Made by a program: the position numbers and the translations under genes. From assembly GCA_004014935.1 (NCBI GenBank), contig CP025325.1, positions 1,488,001 through 1,552,000 on the forward strand: a stretch of DNA of 64,000 bases, given 5' to 3'. The stretch is from Saccharomycopsis malanga (lineage: Eukaryota; Ascomycota; Saccharomycetes; Ascoideales; Saccharomycopsidaceae). The first letter of the stretch is position 1. Every line of letters begins with the position of its first letter. The notes beneath the pieces are model-generated. The model ran no database searches and was not told the origin of the DNA. It worked only from the letters and a program-made list of their open reading frames with translations. Positions 60,429-64,000 of this stretch are shown piece after piece.

Positions 60429-63116
60429 TCAAACATCCTCTGTAAAGACAGCCTTCTCCTTTCCATCAGCAGGTCTTCCAAACAATTCGTCCATCTCCTC
60501 TGCCTCATCAATCTCTGAACCTTGTGTAAAGTTTGTAAATGAGTGTTTTAACTCATTATTTTTTGGGTCTTCTTTAGAATGGGAATTCGTTGCATTATTA
60601 TCAGCATCAGTATCTGTGCTTTTGCTGCCACTTTCCTTGACAAACTGTTTTGGTGAAGCATATGCATTGTCTTTACTAGAAACATTGCTGTTGTCTTTTT
60701 TCAAGAGATTACCAAAACTAAACCCACGTTTTCTTTTGCTTGGGCTACTATTTGGCGAATTGGCAATTGCTTGTTCTTCCTTGGTCTGTTTTGGGACTTT
60801 GGTAAGATTGGTGACTACTTTATTGAGAAAGTTGTCAGACTTTTTTGGCGATTCAGATTCATCAACAGCTGTGCTTTTGATAGGTTCTTTTGTAACATGT
60901 GACTGTTTTGATGGAGTCTTCTGATTTGTCAATGGATGCTCAGACTCTACGTCTACTTCAGACTCTACGTTGTATTCTGCATCGTCTTTCATGTTCAAAT
61001 CATTAAACTTATCATGGAATTCCTTCCATTGCTCGTCGGATTGTTTCAATTCGGCAATAAGAACATTTTCTTTATCAATCAAAGCTTGTTTTTGTACTTC
61101 CAACTGTTTTATGGCCTCTTCTTGTTTAGCAATCTGTGCCTCAAATTGCTTGCGTTCTTCCTTTTTAACAAACTCTTCCTCTTTGACCTGAAGTTGCTTG
61201 ATTTCTTCTTCTAAGGCTTTGATCTTATGATCATTGACACCAGGATGGATTTGAGCAAGTTTCTTTTCTTCTTGAAGAGCTTTCAAAGCAGCATCTTTAA
61301 GCTCTATCTCCTTTTTATTCTTCAAAACTTCTTGATGTGATCTTTGACTCTCATAAACTGCCTGTTTCTGAGCTGCTTGGTTTTCCTTTTCCTCTGTAAT
61401 TTTGACCTCCACTTCTGCTTTCAATCTGTCAACTTCTGCCTGAGCTACAATCTTTTCTTCGTCGTTTTGAGCCTTTTCCAAATTTGTTTCGGCAAGTTTC
61501 AAATCTTGGCCAGATTTTTCCAATTGTTTCTGCGATTTTGCAAGCAATTTCTCCGCTGTTTCGAGCTTTTCTTTATCTAATTTGGAAATGGCTTCCAACG
61601 ACTCTTCTTCTTGCTTCAAGTCATTATATATACGCTGTTCGCGATCTAATTTATCAATGATAGGCTTCAAGTTAGCTTCATGTTCACTATGTAACTTTTT
61701 CAACTCGGATTCTTTAGTCATTCTGAATTCTGTTAATTCCTTATACAATTTATCATTTTCTAACTCTTTTTCTTTGCTCAATTGTTCCACAGTTAAGGCA
61801 TGTTTCTTTTCCAATTCTGCCAAAATCTCCTTTTGTTTAACCACTTCTTGGCTCTTGAGATCTTCTAATTCTTTCTTCTTTTGGGCATAACTTTCCTTCT
61901 CGCTACGTAATTCCTGTTTGAACCCCTGTTTAATCTCTTTGTTTTCTTTACGTTCTTCAAGACGTTGGGCACGCAATTCTGCTTCATGCTCAAGCTTTTC
62001 TTGACGCAATCTGGCTTGTTCTGCTTCATATTCTTCATCAAGTTTGCGTTGCTCTGCAGCCTTCACTTCAATATCAGCCAAAACAGGATCAATATTCTTT
62101 CTAGCAATTGCCTCCACCTCCTCAACTGGCATGAACAAACCGCCACCCAAATTGTATTGTCCTGTACGCGAATTGGAATCACGTTCTTCTCTTCTCTTTT
62201 GGGCGATTTTTATTGCTGCTTCATTAAAGTCCTTATTGGTGAACAACAATCCTGCATTTGACTTATCAATGTTGTCGAGGGATTTGGCGGCGTTGGCTCT
62301 GGCCTGTGCTAAAACGTTCTTGTCAATTTTTGAGTATTTCGACTCGGAAGACACATATTCAGGCTGTTTAACATTCTCTGCGGCAAGTGCACCAGAAGCA
62401 GCATGCGAAGCATCATAAGAAGGAGTCTTTGAAGCAATCCCATGCCGGAATTCTTTGTCAGGTTTCTCTGCATTGGCCAATAAGGCTGAAGCATTTCTCA
62501 GTGCTTTTTCATTCAATCTGCTATAGTCAATGGTGCTTGTTCTAGACCCGGTTTTTCCAATCAACCCATGACGAGAGTCTTTTGCAGGCTCAATTCGACT
62601 AGATATCAAAACAGAGGCAGTTTGAGATGCCTTTGCATTCAATTTCTCATAGTTGATATTACTGCTGATGCTGTTGCTCTTTGTAGGAGCCCTGTTGACA
62701 GTGTTATTAGACAAAAGAGACTTGGCCGCACTTGTAGACAAACTAGAAGTGCTACTGGCGATGGAATAGCTTCTCTGGTTACTGTTTAAGGAAGTGTCCT
62801 GGGCACTGGTAGCTGCACTGGTGGAATAGTTACTCACTTTAGGGCTCCAGGAAGCTATGCTATCACTTTTAGCTGCTAAGGCAGCCTTTGCAGCATCGGA
62901 GGAAGGTTCTCTTTGGTATGGATGGACTGTGAGGTCTGATTTGGCAGCAAGCAAGGCAGCAGCGGCTCCAGATTCTTTGGAATCCACGCCTAATGAAGCC
63001 CTTCCTGGGTTGGAATAAACCCCAGACTTCAATTTTGCATGGTATTGGGCAGCCTCTGACAAAGGGGCACCATGTTTCTTATAAACTTTTGGTTTGGTTG
63101 GACTAGCCGTAGACAT
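60429..63116 (-). CDS. EIS1: eisosome protein Eis1-like
   Basis: Eis1 is a peripheral component of eisosomes, the plasma-membrane furrows organised by Pil1/Lsp1. The 895-residue protein starts MSTASPTKPKVYKKHGAPLS, with the AAQYHAKLKSGVYSNPGRAS segment shared with fungal eisosome protein 1. Further short conserved pieces recur (AALLAAKSD, NYEKLNAKASQTASVLISSR, DYSRLNEKALRNASALLANA). Residues ~350-700 form a long Glu/Lys-rich coiled coil. The C-terminus is Ser-rich with an acidic MDELFGRPADGKEK ending. Length matches the family (843 residues in Saccharomyces). Confidence 0.88.
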   Translation of the reverse strand: MSTASPTKPKVYKKHGAPLSEAAQYHAKLKSGVYSNPGRASLGVDSKESGAAAALLAAKSDLTVHPYQREPSSDAAKAALAAKSDSIASWSPKVSNYSTSAATSAQDTSLNSNQRSYSIASSTSSLSTSAAKSLLSNNTVNRAPTKSNSISSNINYEKLNAKASQTASVLISSRIEPAKDSRHGLIGKTGSRTSTIDYSRLNEKALRNASALLANAEKPDKEFRHGIASKTPSYDASHAASGALAAENVKQPEYVSSESKYSKIDKNVLAQARANAAKSLDNIDKSNAGLLFTNKDFNEAAIKIAQKRREERDSNSRTGQYNLGGGLFMPVEEVEAIARKNIDPVLADIEVKAAEQRKLDEEYEAEQARLRQEKLEHEAELRAQRLEERKENKEIKQGFKQELRSEKESYAQKKKELEDLKSQEVVKQKEILAELEKKHALTVEQLSKEKELENDKLYKELTEFRMTKESELKKLHSEHEANLKPIIDKLDREQRIYNDLKQEEESLEAISKLDKEKLETAEKLLAKSQKQLEKSGQDLKLAETNLEKAQNDEEKIVAQAEVDRLKAEVEVKITEEKENQAAQKQAVYESQRSHQEVLKNKKEIELKDAALKALQEEKKLAQIHPGVNDHKIKALEEEIKQLQVKEEEFVKKEERKQFEAQIAKQEEAIKQLEVQKQALIDKENVLIAELKQSDEQWKEFHDKFNDLNMKDDAEYNVESEVDVESEHPLTNQKTPSKQSHVTKEPIKSTAVDESESPKKSDNFLNKVVTNLTKVPKQTKEEQAIANSPNSSPSKRKRGFSFGNLLKKDNSNVSSKDNAYASPKQFVKESGSKSTDTDADNNATNSHSKEDPKNNELKHSFTNFTQGSEIDEAEEMDELFGRPADGKEKAVFTEDV

Positions 63117-64000
63117 GTGTAATTCCTCAATTGACTGTTTGTGCTGAATTGAGAGAAACTATGATAGCTTAATATACAAGAATTGTTTATTACCACAATA
63201 GTATCAGATTGTTTAGCTTGATCGTATTGAAAGGAAACAATATAATACCCAACCTATTAATAGTGATGTATATCGATTGAGTTTTCCAGCAAAAAGAAAG
63301 AAGAAGAAAACAGGAAAAGGATTTGTTTATAAAGCTCAAAGTCTATGATGTCGTTGAAAACAATCAACAGAAAGCAATGAAATTCCAAGTTTGGAAAAAA
63401 TAAAGACTGTTTGCGCTTAACAAGTTAAGGTTATCTCTATGACAAGATAATCTCCTATGAAAACCTGCCAAATGAAGCTACAATAAACTAGCTGAGCAAA
63501 TAATCTAATAGAACAATTATAGCAACACTGAATATACAATCATATCTTTTTTTGTATGGTGGGATTACTACAGTCGGTCTATATTTCTAATCGGACTTCA
63601 ATTAGGTCACCTTTTCACAAGGATTAGCAAACATGCCGTCAAACTATTTTGTCCGTCATGACTTTTTTGCCTTGTACGATTGCTTCCATCTTATACATCA
63701 TTAAGATTACAAAAAAAATACTTATAAACATTCTTTATCTGATCTTTTGATATTCTTTTCCATATAAAAGGTGCCATATTCTTTCCAGCACTGTAAGGTA
63801 TTATTAACCTGCCATGTGCGCACCTTCAACTTGCCGCCTTCCAGAAACGGAAGCATCGGTACATGGTACATGCATTTGTATTGTTTGTCAACGCACTATC
63901 ATGCACTATTACACAATCGACGGCTCAGACACTACAATATTATCTCAATGTAATAAACCATTTTTATTCACTATTACTCTGATGCCCACACTTGTCCTAG
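63117..64000. other. EIS1 upstream region to the window edge, no gene supported
   Basis: AT-rich promoter DNA of EIS1. A 60-codon frame at 63771-63953 has no recognisable domain. No RNA gene or SINE copy was seen. Confidence 0.5.

Overview
The window reads as nuclear DNA of a budding yeast (Saccharomycotina). It has compact, mostly intronless protein genes on both strands. The introns that can be placed use GTATGT donors and TACTAAC-like branch points, and the gene set is typical of yeast (SFA1, ALG7, APC1, SEH1, DOM34, RRD1, PRS3, INN1, SEC1, RPO31, CSM3, SEC15, PEX11, EIS1). CTG codons are very rare: I read DOM34 codon by codon and found none in 381 codons. In RPO31 the CTG codons sit at positions that are not conserved leucines. 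This points to the CTG-Ser clade (the Debaryomyces/Candida side), in which case CTG would be read as serine. That is an inference. The species cannot be named.

Layout, left to right. 1-121: last exon of a small membrane protein, possibly PMP1-like. 1.5-6.3 kb: a PWWP protein (PDP3-like) and a protein with three BED-like zinc fingers, both on the minus strand. 7.3-8.7 kb: SFA1 with a 7-codon first exon. 9.6-16 kb: ALG7 and APC1, divergent. 16.7-19.4 kb: SEH1 and DOM34, divergent. 19.9-26.6 kb: a phosphatase-fold protein with an apparently dead active site, RRD1, and an MNN1-type mannosyltransferase. 28.4-36 kb: a beta-lactamase-fold esterase, a 61-residue orphan, PRS3, INN1 and an amidohydrolase. 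36.9-44.3 kb: SEC1 and RPO31. 46.8-53.8 kb: an MNN2-type mannosyltransferase, CSM3 and SEC15. 54.8-63.1 kb: PEX11 (one intron), a Zn2Cys6 regulator and EIS1.

The gene content is core cell biology rather than one operon-like system. Several genes share themes. SEC1 and SEC15 act in exocytosis, ALG7 and the two mannosyltransferases act in N-glycan and mannan synthesis, and INN1, APC1 and CSM3 act in the cell cycle.

The most notable element is not a gene. About six copies of a ~300-350 bp interspersed repeat lie in intergenic DNA at about 8.9, 22.1, 29.9, 36.3, 39.4 and 44.4 kb. The best copies start with a tRNA-like head carrying pol III box A and box B, continue with a ~200 bp shared body, and end in an (ATT)n-type tail. 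Two copies have imperfect flanking direct repeats that look like target-site duplications. This is the structure of a tRNA-derived SINE, which is rarely reported in budding yeasts. Two copies flank RPO31, which encodes the largest subunit of the polymerase that would transcribe them.
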